Notes: a model not told the origin generated them from the letters alone. 39,712 bases of DNA from Vicinamibacteria bacterium (GCA_025938035.1 JAICQE010000015.1:1-39712); one strand, 5' to 3'; shown: positions 7,468 to 15,480, counted from the stretch's first letter. Numbers and translations: made by a program.

Positions 7468-8357
7468 TTGAGGGCGAAGAGAACCGCCGCTTCCCCGAGC
7501 GTCGCAACTCTCTCCTCGAACAGCTTGACGATCAGGTCGCGCCGCGACATCAGCGCGTCTATTTCTGGCGCGGTCAGGGTCTTCCCGACGGCCGCCGCCA
7601 GCGCCGGACGGGTGAGCCCGCGCAGCCGGTCCAGCAAGGCCCTGTCGCAGACGGTGAGCGCCTTCGGTTGCAGAAGCGACTTTCCGAGACGGAAGGCGCG
7701 TGTGTGATCGATCATCCACAGCCTCCAGTCGCTGGACCATAGGATGTTGCCGCCGTTGCGATCCCGGTTCTGAATGAGCTCGTCGAACACATTCATCACC
7801 GCCCAGTAGTTGCGCCTCCGAAGCCCGTTGCCTTCGATCTTCTTCTTGGCGCGGTCGCCTTCCTCGATGGCGACGTCGTCGAGCCACCAGGTGACCGCGG
7901 CAGGTTTGCCGTCGACGATCCGTTCGACGGACACCGGGACGTTGTCCAGCCCGAGCAGGCGAGACAGCCGATACGCCGCGGTGTTGTAGCGGAACAGATC
8001 CTTGAAGTTTATTTCCGTGTGTTTCGGGCTGACCTCGAAAATCGCCTTCTCGATGTCGACGTCCTGTATCTGGGCGTCATGCGTCATTCGTCCGTCGGAC
8101 ATCGACACCCGTCGAGCCTTCGTCACGCCCTTCGAGAACGACTTGGTCCTGAGGACCTTTGCATTCAGAAGGAACTGCTCCATTTCGTCATCGGTCAGTA
8201 CGGACGGGGGCGACGCGGTCCCATCCACCTGACCGGCCGCCGCCGCCGGCATGCCCGCCGCAGCTGCAGCGAAGGTGGATCCCGCAAGCAGAACCACAAC
8301 CACCAACGCCGGTGCCCAAGCGCCTTCATTGATGCCGGCGTGTTTGAGATGTTTCAT
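7464..8357 (-). CDS. secreted HipA/FAM20/PI3-4K-like kinase-fold protein
   Basis: 297 residues with an N-terminal hydrophobic signal (about 14-42). The rest has kinase-like motifs of the HipA / FAM20 / PI3-4-kinase-like group: a glycine-serine rich start (about 70-100), Lys/Glu-containing strands, YRLSRLLGLDNVPVSVER (about 129-146), a catalytic-loop-like NRDRNGGNILW (Asp199, Asn204) and a metal-binding WMIDHTRAF (Asp217). The expected catalytic Asp, Asn and second Asp are all present. If active it would phosphorylate a substrate outside the cytoplasm, as FAM20C does in the eukaryotic secretory pathway. Start at 8357 is favoured by GGAGG 6 bases upstream, although the frame is open to 8411. 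Divergent from the winged-helix gene at 8529. Kinase activity is inference; substrate unknown. Confidence 0.75.
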   Translation of the reverse strand: MKHLKHAGINEGAWAPALVVVVLLAGSTFAAAAAGMPAAAAGQVDGTASPPSVLTDDEMEQFLLNAKVLRTKSFSKGVTKARRVSMSDGRMTHDAQIQDVDIEKAIFEVSPKHTEINFKDLFRYNTAAYRLSRLLGLDNVPVSVERIVDGKPAAVTWWLDDVAIEEGDRAKKKIEGNGLRRRNYWAVMNVFDELIQNRDRNGGNILWSSDWRLWMIDHTRAFRLGKSLLQPKALTVCDRALLDRLRGLTRPALAAAVGKTLTAPEIDALMSRRDLIVKLFEERVATLGEAAVLFALN

Positions 8358-8528
8358 CTGTGTCCTCCGTTCGTGCGAGGACTTATACGCGGCAACCACG
8401 ACAAACTCCATGAGCGGAACATGAGCAGGCGCTGATCTGTGGCCGCGCGGTCAAGTCCAGCGTTGACAACGACTTCCGCTCCCAGGTGTGGAGCGGCATT
8501 CGGATGAAGTGATAGGCTCGCCACGCCG

Positions 8529-9044
8529 ATGAGCACAACGCACAAGACGACGGTCCTGCATTTCGGTGCGTTCGAGCTCGATCTCGAAGCCGGCAGGCTC
8601 CTGAAGAACGGACGGATGGTTCGGCTGCAGCCCCAGCCTTTCCGGCTCCTGTGTCTCCTGGTCGGTCAGCCCGGCAGGCTGGTTACCCGCGAAGAAATTC
8701 AGTCGGCGTTGTGGAAGGACGAGACGTTCGTCGACTTCGAGCAGGGCGTGAACTTCGCCGTGAAACAGGTGCGCGACGCGCTCGGCGACCGGGCCGAATC
8801 ATCTGTGTACATTCAAACCGTTCCCAAGCGCGGATACCGGTTCGTCGCACCGGTAGCGTCCGGCGAGCCGCATGAGCCGGTATTGCCGGGCACGGCCGAT
8901 CCCGAGCTGCTCAGAGCCCTCTGGGAAAACATCGTTGATCTCCGACTCTCGGAGCAGCGCCGCCGCAGGCAGGTGCAGCTCATCACCGTGGCGATTGCCG
9001 TCCTCGCCATCGCTGTCGCTACTCTCCTGATCCTCCGCGCCTGA
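8529..9044 (+). CDS. tail-anchored OmpR/PhoB-type winged-helix DNA-binding protein
   Basis: 171 residues. Residues 10-107 form a complete trans_reg_C winged helix (LHFGAFELDLEAGRLLKNGR...QPQPFRLLCLLVGQPGRLVT...NFAVKQVRDALGD...YIQTVPKRGYRFVAPV). After a short linker and a basic patch (QRRRRQVQ) comes one transmembrane helix (about 149-169) that ends the protein after two residues. CadC- and ToxR-type regulators have the same N-terminal plan but carry a large periplasmic sensor; here nothing is left outside the membrane. It may respond to the membrane itself or to a partner. Divergent neighbour of the secreted kinase-like gene, 171 bases away, which makes that gene a plausible target. Confidence 0.88.
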   Translation: MSTTHKTTVLHFGAFELDLEAGRLLKNGRMVRLQPQPFRLLCLLVGQPGRLVTREEIQSALWKDETFVDFEQGVNFAVKQVRDALGDRAESSVYIQTVPKRGYRFVAPVASGEPHEPVLPGTADPELLRALWENIVDLRLSEQRRRRQVQLITVAIAVLAIAVATLLILRA

Positions 9045-9086
9045 ACTGCTCGACTCGGCGCCTCTATACTCGCGCTGGTTCCATTC

Positions 9087-9170
9087 GTGCCACTTGCACC
9101 CAGGAACGCGCTTCGGTATCTATGAGTTCGGCAACGCGCAGGGCGCGATCATCAACGTCGTCACTCGCCA
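9087..9170 (+). pseudogene. relic fusing a protein-kinase start to a TonB-receptor plug fragment
   Basis: A GTG at 9087 begins VPLAP and, if one A is skipped near 9102, continues GTRFGIYE, the usual opening of acidobacterial serine/threonine kinases (P-L-A-P-G-T-R-x-G-x-Y-E). This runs directly into FGNAQGAIINVVTRQ, which matches the plug region of TonB-dependent receptors. It looks like debris from a deletion that joined two genes. It is short and the match is by eye. Confidence 0.35.
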
Positions 9171-9197
9171 GTTACGCACAGCAGTTAAGCTGACTGC

Positions 9198-10058
9198 GTG
9201 ATCCGGTGGCTCCTGCTTTTCGGCCTTCTGCTGTCCGCCGCTTCTGCGGCTGCCGAATGGACGCTGACTGTTGCCGCGCCTGTCTCGCTCGAGCCGGCGG
9301 CTCAGCGCGTTCGCAGACTGGACGCACAACCCATTGCCGAGGCGCTGCAACGCGCGGGTCTGGAATTGCCGTCGCGTGTGCACGTGACGCTCGTGACCGA
9401 GGACGCCCCCGGCGCCAGCAACATACCCGCCTGGTACGTCGGGCACGCGTCCGGCGTCAGCGACATCGCCATCTTTCCCGATCGCGTGCTGTCCTATCCC
9501 TACGATTCGCTTGAATCGGTGATGCGCCACGAGCTCGTACATCTCGCGCTGAACGCCCGCGCCGGAGGCCGCCCGCTCCCGCGCTGGTTCCATGAGGGCG
9601 TGGCCGTGTCGATCGAATCGGGCTGGCGGGTCGGCGAGGGCCTCCGCCTGATCGCCGCCGCCTTGAGCGGTCCTCCGCTGGACGATGTGACACGGTTGTT
9701 TGCATCGGATGCGCGCCCTGATACGGCGGAGGCGTATCTGCTCGCCGCCGCCCTCGTGGACGATCTGCGCCGCGTGCACGGCGCGGCACTCCCTGGCCGC
9801 GTGGCGGCGCGCGTGGCCGCGGGCGTGCCATTCGCCCGCGCATTCGAGCTCGAAACCGGCGAGACACCCGCCCTCGCGGCCGACCGCGCGTGGCGAAGCT
9901 ATCGGCGCTGGACCACCTGGCTGCCGATGGTGACGAGCCCGTCCGCCCTGTGGGGGCTGATCCTGGCGCTGGCGTTCGTGGCGTTCTTCGTCACGCTGTC
10001 GAAACGCGCACGGCGGCGGCGGCAGTGGGACGACGAAGCAGGGACGCCTGCAGGATGA
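9198..10058 (+). CDS. membrane-anchored gluzincin-type metallopeptidase (peptidase MA-like)
   Basis: 286 residues starting at GTG. An N-terminal signal sequence (1-19) is followed by a zinc-peptidase domain: HELVH at 111-115 (two zinc His and the catalytic Glu112) and RWFHEGVA with Glu133 as a likely third ligand, the arrangement of the peptidase_MA_2 family. A single membrane helix lies near 245-265 and is followed by a basic tail (KRARRRRQW), so the catalytic domain should be in the periplasm with the tail inside. Substrate unknown. Upstream DNA holds a small gene relic and no clear Shine-Dalgarno, so the start is moderately certain. Confidence 0.82.
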   Translation: MIRWLLLFGLLLSAASAAAEWTLTVAAPVSLEPAAQRVRRLDAQPIAEALQRAGLELPSRVHVTLVTEDAPGASNIPAWYVGHASGVSDIAIFPDRVLSYPYDSLESVMRHELVHLALNARAGGRPLPRWFHEGVAVSIESGWRVGEGLRLIAAALSGPPLDDVTRLFASDARPDTAEAYLLAAALVDDLRRVHGAALPGRVAARVAAGVPFARAFELETGETPALAADRAWRSYRRWTTWLPMVTSPSALWGLILALAFVAFFVTLSKRARRRRQWDDEAGTPAG

Positions 10059-10093
10059 CGACAGTTGACGAGGCGATGGAGTGAGTGAAGCCG

Positions 10094-10639
10094 TTATCTC
10101 GCTGACAACGCGCGGTTCCGCCACTTCACGATGCGACGCCGCACTCCCAACCCGTACGCGAAGTAGTAGCCGATCACCATCCCGGCCGCGGCCAGCGATT
10201 CCGGAATCCCGAAGGCCATCACGATCGGTGCGCCGGAAACACCGCTTTGCGCGACGGTCCACGATCGCCAGAGCCCGTACAACACACGAGCCGAGACCGC
10301 GAACGTCACGATCAGCACCAGCCACCGGTTCGGTGTGTAGTGCAGCGTCGCAGCCGAGGGCTCCCATCGTGTCAGCGCAAGACCGGCGAAACCCAGAACC
10401 GCTCCGAGCGCGAGGCCGGCCGCAGCACCGGTGAAGGCGTTCGGCACCCACACCGCCGTTACGGCAGCGCCGGCGAGGAAGCAGACGGCGGAGAAGGTCA
10501 TCAGCGCGACGTTCAACGTCGCCATCCACGGCCGCGCCATTCGCCGTGCGGTGCCAACGCGGTACCGCTGAATCAGAATCAGCGGCATCAGCGCGATCAA
10601 CACCAGCGGGAGCAGGAGCACGAGGAGCAGCAGCGGCAC
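10094..10639 (-). CDS. multi-spanning membrane protein, unknown function
   Basis: 181 residues with about five hydrophobic segments (roughly 1-23, 42-63, 66-88, 106-123 and 141-163) and a conserved-looking RYRVGTARRM after the first. The layout (two halves, a W-rich middle TPNRWLVLIVT and a basic C-terminus) reminds me of DUF1453/CcdC-like proteins, but I cannot confirm it. Converges with the metallopeptidase gene, with 35 bases between the stops. No catalytic motif seen. Confidence 0.7.
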   Translation of the reverse strand: MPLLLLVLLLPLVLIALMPLILIQRYRVGTARRMARPWMATLNVALMTFSAVCFLAGAAVTAVWVPNAFTGAAAGLALGAVLGFAGLALTRWEPSAATLHYTPNRWLVLIVTFAVSARVLYGLWRSWTVAQSGVSGAPIVMAFGIPESLAAAGMVIGYYFAYGLGVRRRIVKWRNRALSAR

Positions 10640-10747
10640 CTCTTAAGGCTAGCAACGACTTCGAGCCCAGCTGCACTTCTCATACGCGTGGCTCAGCGGC
10701 GCGATCCAGGGCACAGGTTATGCGTTTGAAGGTGTCATGAGGTGCAT

Positions 10748-11236
10748 ATGAAGCACAGCCTTCTCGCAAGCGCCATCGTAAGCCTCGGAATAGCCGCGTC
10801 CGTGGCTGTGCCGTACGCGCAGGATCAGCGCGCGCCTGTGCCGACGACAGAACCGGCGCACAACGTGTTCGTGCTGACTGGATGCCTGATGTCAGACGCA
10901 GTGACAGCATCGACCTTCAAACTGACTGACGCGACCTCCATCGGCCAGCCGCCTCCCGGTCGAGCCGGCGAAGCGGGTGCCGTGGGCACGTCGGGCCAGA
11001 AGGCCACCTACGAACTGCGGCCCGTGTCGGGTGTGAGCGCGCAGGGAAAGGATGCCGAAGCCCTGAAGGCGCATGTGGGCCACCGCGTCGAAGTGGTCGT
11101 GCGCCCGATCGAATCGCCGGCGCCGGCCGGTCCGGCTGCAGGACTCGCTTCAGCGGAGGCGGCCAAGCCGGTCGAACCTCCGCTCGAGCGGTTCACGGTT
11201 ACGGAGATCAAGCGCGCGACCGGCCGCTGCTCGTAG
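10748..11236 (+). CDS. secreted protein, unknown function
   Basis: 162 residues. A signal peptide (KHSLLASAIVSLGIAASVAVPYAQ) is followed by a short beta-rich domain with VLTGCLMSD...TFKLTDA, a Pro/Gly-rich middle, YELRPVSG, HVGHRVEVVVRPI and a final FTVTEIKRATGRCS. The GC-L...FxLTDA pattern and the strand HVGH+VEV+G suggest a small OB-like secreted domain that I have seen as a hypothetical in acidobacteria; function unknown. I take the ATG at 10748, with GAGGT 5 bases upstream, not the GTG two codons earlier. Directly followed by an AACTACC-type array. Confidence 0.78.
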   Translation: MKHSLLASAIVSLGIAASVAVPYAQDQRAPVPTTEPAHNVFVLTGCLMSDAVTASTFKLTDATSIGQPPPGRAGEAGAVGTSGQKATYELRPVSGVSAQGKDAEALKAHVGHRVEVVVRPIESPAPAGPAAGLASAEAAKPVEPPLERFTVTEIKRATGRCS

Positions 11237-11254
11237 CGGACCTCGCTCGGCGCT

Positions 11255-11350
11255 AGTTGGTAGTCGGCAGCCGGCTACGTCAACTACCGGCTACCAACTA
11301 CCAACTCCGAACCCCCAACTACCAACTACGAACTATCCAACTACCCAACT
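11255..11350. repeat. AACTACC/TAGTTGG minisatellite-like array
   Basis: Degenerate 6-9 base units built on AACTACC and its complement. The outer part folds into a hairpin: 11255-11274 pairs with 11287-11306 (stem of about 20 with two mismatches, 12-base loop). The right side is a run of CCAACTA(C) units. It fills the gap between two convergent genes and ends at the stop codon of the lipoprotein gene. Confidence 0.85.
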
Positions 11351-11885
11351 ACTTCCCCGTCAGCACCACACACGGTGTTCGCACGTCGAACGTCCCCGTC
11401 GCGTTGACCACGCGCCACCGGAAGTCGGCATGTTCCCCTGAATCGAACGTGCCGAAGAACGCCCCCTCCGGCACCGGAAATTTGACGTGCGCGCTGACGC
11501 TGCCGCCGGCGGATGTATGCAACAAGCCCAGGGGGAACGCGGGAGGCATCGGCGGACACACACCATCGCCGCGCGTCGCCGGATCGATATCCGCCACGAA
11601 CTGCAGAAACAAGTCCGTATCGGGCGGCGCTCCGTGGACGTTCAGATTCAGCTCGAAGCTGTTCCAACCGGGCGTGCCGATCTGCGGATCGTTCAGCCGC
11701 CCGCCGCCGGTCGTCTCCGCCTCCGGAATCAACGGGACGCCCATTCCGCCATACGGCGACAGCGCCAGGCCGGAAACGCCCGGGGCGACAGGGCTTCCGC
11801 CGCTCCCCTGACATCCCGCCGCCACCGCGCCAATCACGGCGGTCAATCCGACTGTCCACGCGAATCGCACATTCCATCGCGCCAT
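11349..11885 (-). CDS. lipoprotein, unknown function
   Basis: 178 residues with a convincing lipoprotein signal ending AVAAGC. The mature part has no recognised domain; it contains PLIPEAETTGGGRLNDPQIG, NSFELNLNVHGAPPDTDLFL and a C-terminal FRWRVVNATGTFDV, which look like a beta-sandwich. The Cys pairs (GVCPP and TPCVV) could form a disulphide. The ATG at 11885 has GGAGG 5 bases upstream. It is divergent from the winged-helix/TolB regulator at 11952 (66 bases), so the two may share a control region. Confidence 0.78.
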   Translation of the reverse strand: MARWNVRFAWTVGLTAVIGAVAAGCQGSGGSPVAPGVSGLALSPYGGMGVPLIPEAETTGGGRLNDPQIGTPGWNSFELNLNVHGAPPDTDLFLQFVADIDPATRGDGVCPPMPPAFPLGLLHTSAGGSVSAHVKFPVPEGAFFGTFDSGEHADFRWRVVNATGTFDVRTPCVVLTGK

Positions 11886-11951
11886 AGGACCTCCTTTCGG
11901 CGGCGCGATCCCCACCCACGGGTCTCACCAATCCGCACAGCAGGAGCGCCG

Positions 11952-14126
11952 ATGATCAGCGAGCCGCACCCCGCCGCCGCGACGACCCGTCAGCGCGAGT
12001 ACGCCTTTGGTGCGTTCACGTTGAACGTGGATGCCGCAACGCTGCGCCGCGGCGCCGAGGAAATCGCCCTGCGGCCAAAGGCGTTCGCCGTGCTCGCCTA
12101 TCTGGTCGAGCATCACGGCAGGCTGGTCACGAAGACAGAGCTGATCGACGCCGTCTGGCCCGACGCGGCGGTCACCGACAACTCGCTCGCGCAGTGCCTG
12201 CTCGAAGTGCGGCGTGCGTTGAACGACGAGGCGCTGGAGATGATCCGGACGCGGTCGCGGCGCGGGTACGTCTTTGCCGCGCCCGTCCGGCAGACGCCGC
12301 TCGCCTTCACGCGATGGCCCGACGAGGTGCGTGTCGAGCGGCCGCCGTCCGCGGGCTCGGCCGGAGGCTTCCGTCCGCGCGCGGCACACTGGGCCGTCGC
12401 GCTGCTCGTCGTCTCGATCGCCGGCGGCCTCGTCGTGCTGCGATCGACTCGTGCACCGCACGGAGTCACCTATACACAGCTGACCGACTTCACCGATTCG
12501 GCCACCAGCCCGGCGGTCTCGCCCGACGGTCGCATGCTCGCGTTCATCCGCGGGTCGCGGACGTTCACCGATCCGGGCCAGCTGTACGTGCAGATGCTTC
12601 CCGGCGGCGAGCCCGTGCAGCTTACGCGCGACGATCGCTCGAAGATGGCGCCGGCGTTTTCGCCAGATGGAACACGCATCGCATACACGGTGGTAAGCCG
12701 CGCGGACAAGTGGGAAACGTGGAGCGTCCCCGTGCTCGGTGGTGAGCCGGAGTTGATGCTGGACAACGCGGCGGCGCTGACGTGGCTCGATCGCGGCCGC
12801 GTGCTGTTTTCGGAAATCAAAGGCGGCGTTCAGATGGGCGTCGTCACGGCAACTGCGCAGCGGTCGAACGTCACCGACGTCTACCTCCCGGACGGCATGG
12901 CGCATCGATCCGCCGTCTCGCCGGACGGCCGCTCGGTGCTCGTCTCATCGGAGATGAATGCGACGGGCTGGTTGCCGTGCCGGCTCGTCCCGATCGAGGA
13001 CAGTAAACGGGCGCGCGCCGTCGGACCTGCGGGCGCGAAGTGCACGCACGCGTCCTGGTCGCCAGATGGCAGGTGGATGTACTTCTCAGCGGAAACAGGC
13101 GACGGGTTTCACACGTGGCGTCAACGGTTCCCTGAGGGCACTGCGGAGCAGATCACGTTCGGCCCGAGCGAAGAAGAGGGGATCGCCATGTGGCCGGACG
13201 GCCGCTCGTTCGCCTCGTCTGTTGGCCGGACGATCAGCTCGATCTGGGTCCACGACAACGGCACCGAGCGGCAGATCACCTCGGCTGGGTATGCGCATTC
13301 GCCGGCGTTCTCTCGCGACGGCGAGACGCTTTATTACCTCCTTCGCGTCGCCGATGCGCGGGAGTGGACCGCGGGCGAGCTGTGGAGCGTCGACCTCGAG
13401 ACGCGCAGGGAACGGCGGATTCTTCCCGCCGTCTCGATGGGGCACTATGACATCGACGCCCGCGGCCGAATCGTGTTCACCCGGACCGATCGCGGCTTCG
13501 AAGGCATCTGGCTCGGGCACCTGGATGGACCGACTGCGCCGATCCGTCTGACGAGAGACACGAGCACACGGGTGTTCTTCGGGCCCACGGGTACGGTCTT
13601 GTTTGCAGCGGCGGAGGGGTCGCGGCGATATCTGTTCCAGGTGCGCGAGGACGGATCGGGCCGGCAGAAGACCTCCGCGGATCCGATCATCTCGCTCAAA
13701 GGCGTGTCGCCGAACAAACGATGGGCGATTCTCTGGGCGGCTGCCGACGAACAGCAGCAGCTCGTCGGCTATCCGCTCGACGGCGGCGAACCGGTCGTGA
13801 TCTGCGATCAGTGCGCCGACAGCGACGGTGGACCCGCGCACGATCGCACGCCTCCGGCCCTGTCGTGGTCGCCAGGCGGAGACTTTCTCTTTCTACGTCT
13901 CGGCCGCACCAGCGATCCACTCTACGACACCGGCACGACCTACGTCGTCACACTTGATCGGCCGGGCGACCTGCCTGCATCGTTCCGGAGCGACGCGGAG
14001 ATTGCGTCACGCCCGGGCGTGCAGGTCGTGCCACACGGGGGCCTTTTTCCAGGTCCGCGCCCGTCGCTCTACGCTTACACACGCGCGGTGATCCATCGCA
14101 ACATTTACCGAATCTCACTGCGGTGA
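11952..14126 (+). CDS. transmembrane winged-helix regulator with TolB-like beta-propeller
   Basis: 724 residues. Residues 15-113 are an OmpR/PhoB-type winged helix (YAFGAFTLNVDAATLRR...RPKAFAVLAYLVEHHGRLVT...RSRRGYVFAAPV). One membrane helix follows at about 146-164, and the remaining 550 residues are WD40-like/TolB propeller repeats with recurrent SPDGR/SPDGT motifs (VSPDGRMLAF, FSPDGTRIAY, WSPDGRWMYF). So the DNA-binding part is cytoplasmic and the propeller periplasmic: a one-component, CadC-like sensor-regulator, a hallmark of acidobacterial genomes. AGGAG lies 5 bases before the ATG. Signal and target genes unknown; the divergent lipoprotein gene is the nearest candidate target. Confidence 0.92.
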   Translation: MISEPHPAAATTRQREYAFGAFTLNVDAATLRRGAEEIALRPKAFAVLAYLVEHHGRLVTKTELIDAVWPDAAVTDNSLAQCLLEVRRALNDEALEMIRTRSRRGYVFAAPVRQTPLAFTRWPDEVRVERPPSAGSAGGFRPRAAHWAVALLVVSIAGGLVVLRSTRAPHGVTYTQLTDFTDSATSPAVSPDGRMLAFIRGSRTFTDPGQLYVQMLPGGEPVQLTRDDRSKMAPAFSPDGTRIAYTVVSRADKWETWSVPVLGGEPELMLDNAAALTWLDRGRVLFSEIKGGVQMGVVTATAQRSNVTDVYLPDGMAHRSAVSPDGRSVLVSSEMNATGWLPCRLVPIEDSKRARAVGPAGAKCTHASWSPDGRWMYFSAETGDGFHTWRQRFPEGTAEQITFGPSEEEGIAMWPDGRSFASSVGRTISSIWVHDNGTERQITSAGYAHSPAFSRDGETLYYLLRVADAREWTAGELWSVDLETRRERRILPAVSMGHYDIDARGRIVFTRTDRGFEGIWLGHLDGPTAPIRLTRDTSTRVFFGPTGTVLFAAAEGSRRYLFQVREDGSGRQKTSADPIISLKGVSPNKRWAILWAAADEQQQLVGYPLDGGEPVVICDQCADSDGGPAHDRTPPALSWSPGGDFLFLRLGRTSDPLYDTGTTYVVTLDRPGDLPASFRSDAEIASRPGVQVVPHGGLFPGPRPSLYAYTRAVIHRNIYRISLR

Positions 14127-14144
14127 AGACCACCGAACTACCAA

Positions 14145-14531
14145 CTACCACACGCTTCGGCTCGACATCGCACGGCGGTCCCGCGCATTCAACACGACGC
14201 TCAGCAGAGCGGCCGCGGCAAGCGTCGCCACCGCCAATGTATCCGCCCACACCGGGCCGATGTCGATCCCGGTCAGTTCCCGAATCAGCAGCTGGACGTA
14301 GGACGGCGGATCGTCGTGGCCCAGGCGCGCCCGGACTTCCCAGTGCCAGTCCGTAAATGGACAGTACCCCCATCCATACCGTGCCCCGAGCCCAAACCAC
14401 GACAGCGCGGTGAGCGACACGGTTGCAAGCTGCCAGCGGCGGGTTCGCCGCCACATCCAGCCGAGGCAGTTGAATGCAATCCACGACGTGTGGAATACGA
14501 AGAAGACGATGTTGAGGACGCCGTCCGTCAT
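14145..14531 (-). CDS. DUF2784 family membrane protein
   Basis: 128 residues with three or four membrane helices. It shows the DUF2784 signatures FFVFHTSWIAFNCLGW near the start and GYCPFTDWHWEVRARLG in the middle (about 55-71), followed by YVQLLIRELTGIDI. Function of the family is unknown. It is bracketed by short AACTACC repeats on the 3' side and by a palindromic promoter-like element on the 5' side that points away from it. Confidence 0.88.
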   Translation of the reverse strand: MTDGVLNIVFFVFHTSWIAFNCLGWMWRRTRRWQLATVSLTALSWFGLGARYGWGYCPFTDWHWEVRARLGHDDPPSYVQLLIRELTGIDIGPVWADTLAVATLAAAALLSVVLNARDRRAMSSRSVW

Positions 14532-14543
14532 GCGGGTAGCTCG

Positions 14544-14587
14544 TAAACCCCTTTATTTTGAGGGTTTACGCGCCCCTGATCTAATCT
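14544..14587 (+). promoter_or_regulatory. palindromic promoter-like element, copy 1
   Basis: Inverted repeat TAAACCC (14544-14550) / GGGTTTA (14562-14568) overlapping a -35-like TTGAGG (14558-14563), an 18-base spacer beginning GTTTACGCGCC, and a -10-like TAATCT (14582-14587). A near-identical element lies at 15481-15523. Here it points at an AACTACC array and gene relics rather than an intact gene close by. Confidence 0.5.
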
Positions 14588-14635
14588 AGTTGGTAGTTGG
14601 ATAGTTGGTAGTTCGTAGGTGGTTCGTAATCCGGC
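14588..14635. repeat. TAGTTGG array
   Basis: Units of TAGTTGG/TAGTTCG type directly after the palindromic promoter-like element, the same order as at 15481-15674. Confidence 0.75.
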
Positions 14636-14666
14636 CGCCGCGACCGCGTCCGCAGGCGTCACCGCC

Positions 14667-14744
14667 GTGCGCGGTGTAGGGGTCCCGCCCGCTCGCCGGG
14701 GCGAGCGGGAAGATCTCGACGATATCGAACGTGCGCGTGAGCAG
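14667..14744 (-). pseudogene. ankyrin gene relic
   Basis: 78 bases about 90% identical to 4975-5052 inside the ankyrin gene at 4555-5826. The minus strand reads LLTRTFDIVEIFPLAPASGR, against LLTRTFDIVDIFPLAPASWR in the intact gene. The similarity stops sharply on both sides, so this is a fragment, not a gene. It is part of a relic mosaic at 14.64-14.97 kb. Confidence 0.75.
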
Positions 14745-14770
14745 TGCTCTGACGCGACCCATCCGCCGGC

Positions 14771-14842
14771 GTCTATGTGGAAAACCCCTCGGTGTCCCGG
14801 CGCCATGCCAGCCTGTCGATCGAGGCCGGGCGCGCGCGTCTC
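14771..14842 (+). pseudogene. FHA-domain relic
   Basis: Reads VYVENPSVSRRHASLSIEAG and RARL, the phosphothreonine-binding core of an FHA domain (S-R-R-H-A motif). The expected next strand (a D-L-x-S-x-N-G-T block) is missing. Fragment only. Confidence 0.55.
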
Positions 14843-14921
14843 CAGTCACCGCGAACGCCAGCGGCCGGTGTTCCGTGGACCCAGGCGCTCGCATCCGGAC
14901 GTTGGCCACCCGCCCGGCGAC

Positions 14922-14969
14922 ACACGGTTTAAGGCGCTCGTGCGCCGCGTGGGGTTGCCGCACACCTAG
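14922..14969 (+). pseudogene. 3'-end relic, RFKALVRRVGLP tail
   Basis: Reads TRFKALVRRVGLPHT and then stops at TAG. The R-F-x-A-L-x-R-R-x-G-L-P tail is the usual C-terminal end of acidobacterial winged-helix/TPR or kinase/TPR proteins. Nothing before it in the same frame belongs to such a protein, so it is a leftover gene end. Confidence 0.4.
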
Positions 14970-15100
14970 AAGCGCATCGCAACGCATACGAGGTCGGCTC
15001 AAGCGGCGAGGCACCAACGATTATCACTGCAACCCGACCAAACTCGTTGGGCTTCGGCGGCGTCTGGTTTGCCGTGCGCGCCTGCACGCGAGGAGGACGT

Positions 15101-15379
15101 ATGGCCGGGGATCGATACATGAAGGCAGTGCTGACGGTGATTGCGGTGTGTCTGGTCTGGCTCTCGCTGGGTGGTCCGTCGCTGATGACGCCCGTCAGCG
15201 CGCAGGGTGATGGGCAGCGCGTGGTGCTGTCCGGTTGGGTGGATGAGAGGGGCTCGGTCGTCGCGTTCCCACAGGCCCCGCCCATCTACGATTTCAGCCG
15301 TCCCCGTTTCGGCAATGAACCGGCTCCATCGAAGCCGCGCGCGTCGTGGCCGCTTCCGATAACCGAGGCAGTGAAGTAG
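15101..15379 (+). CDS. small secreted protein, unknown function
   Basis: 92 residues. The start at 15101 is set by a perfect AGGAGG 4 bases upstream. A signal peptide (about 7-34, ending VSAQ) leaves a mature peptide of some 58 residues with VVLSGWVDERGSVVAFPQAP and IYDFSRPRFGNEPAPSKPR. No domain recognised. It lies between a relic region and the second palindromic promoter-like element. Confidence 0.65.
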   Translation: MAGDRYMKAVLTVIAVCLVWLSLGGPSLMTPVSAQGDGQRVVLSGWVDERGSVVAFPQAPPIYDFSRPRFGNEPAPSKPRASWPLPITEAVK

Positions 15380-15404
15380 GGTCGGCACTTGGGTTGACGC
15401 GCAC

Positions 15405-15478
15405 GCACCAAGGACCAAGGACCGGGGACGGACCACGGACCAGGTACGGACCCGGAACCAAGCACTAAGCACCAAGGA
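15405..15478. repeat. ACCAAGGACC low-complexity repeat
   Basis: Degenerate direct units (accaaggacc, ggaccacggacc, aagcaccaagg) fill the space between the small secreted gene and the next promoter-like element. Distinct from the AACTACC arrays. Confidence 0.7.
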
Positions 15479-15480
15479 CC

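Noticed and set aside
11487..11951. 5' extension of the winged-helix/TolB regulator frame
   Set aside because: The part before 11952 is antisense of the lipoprotein gene; a good Shine-Dalgarno marks the ATG at 11952.
14586..15017. 143-codon minus-strand frame in the relic region
   Set aside because: Only 78 bases match the ankyrin gene; the rest is Arg-rich noise, so it is called a relic.
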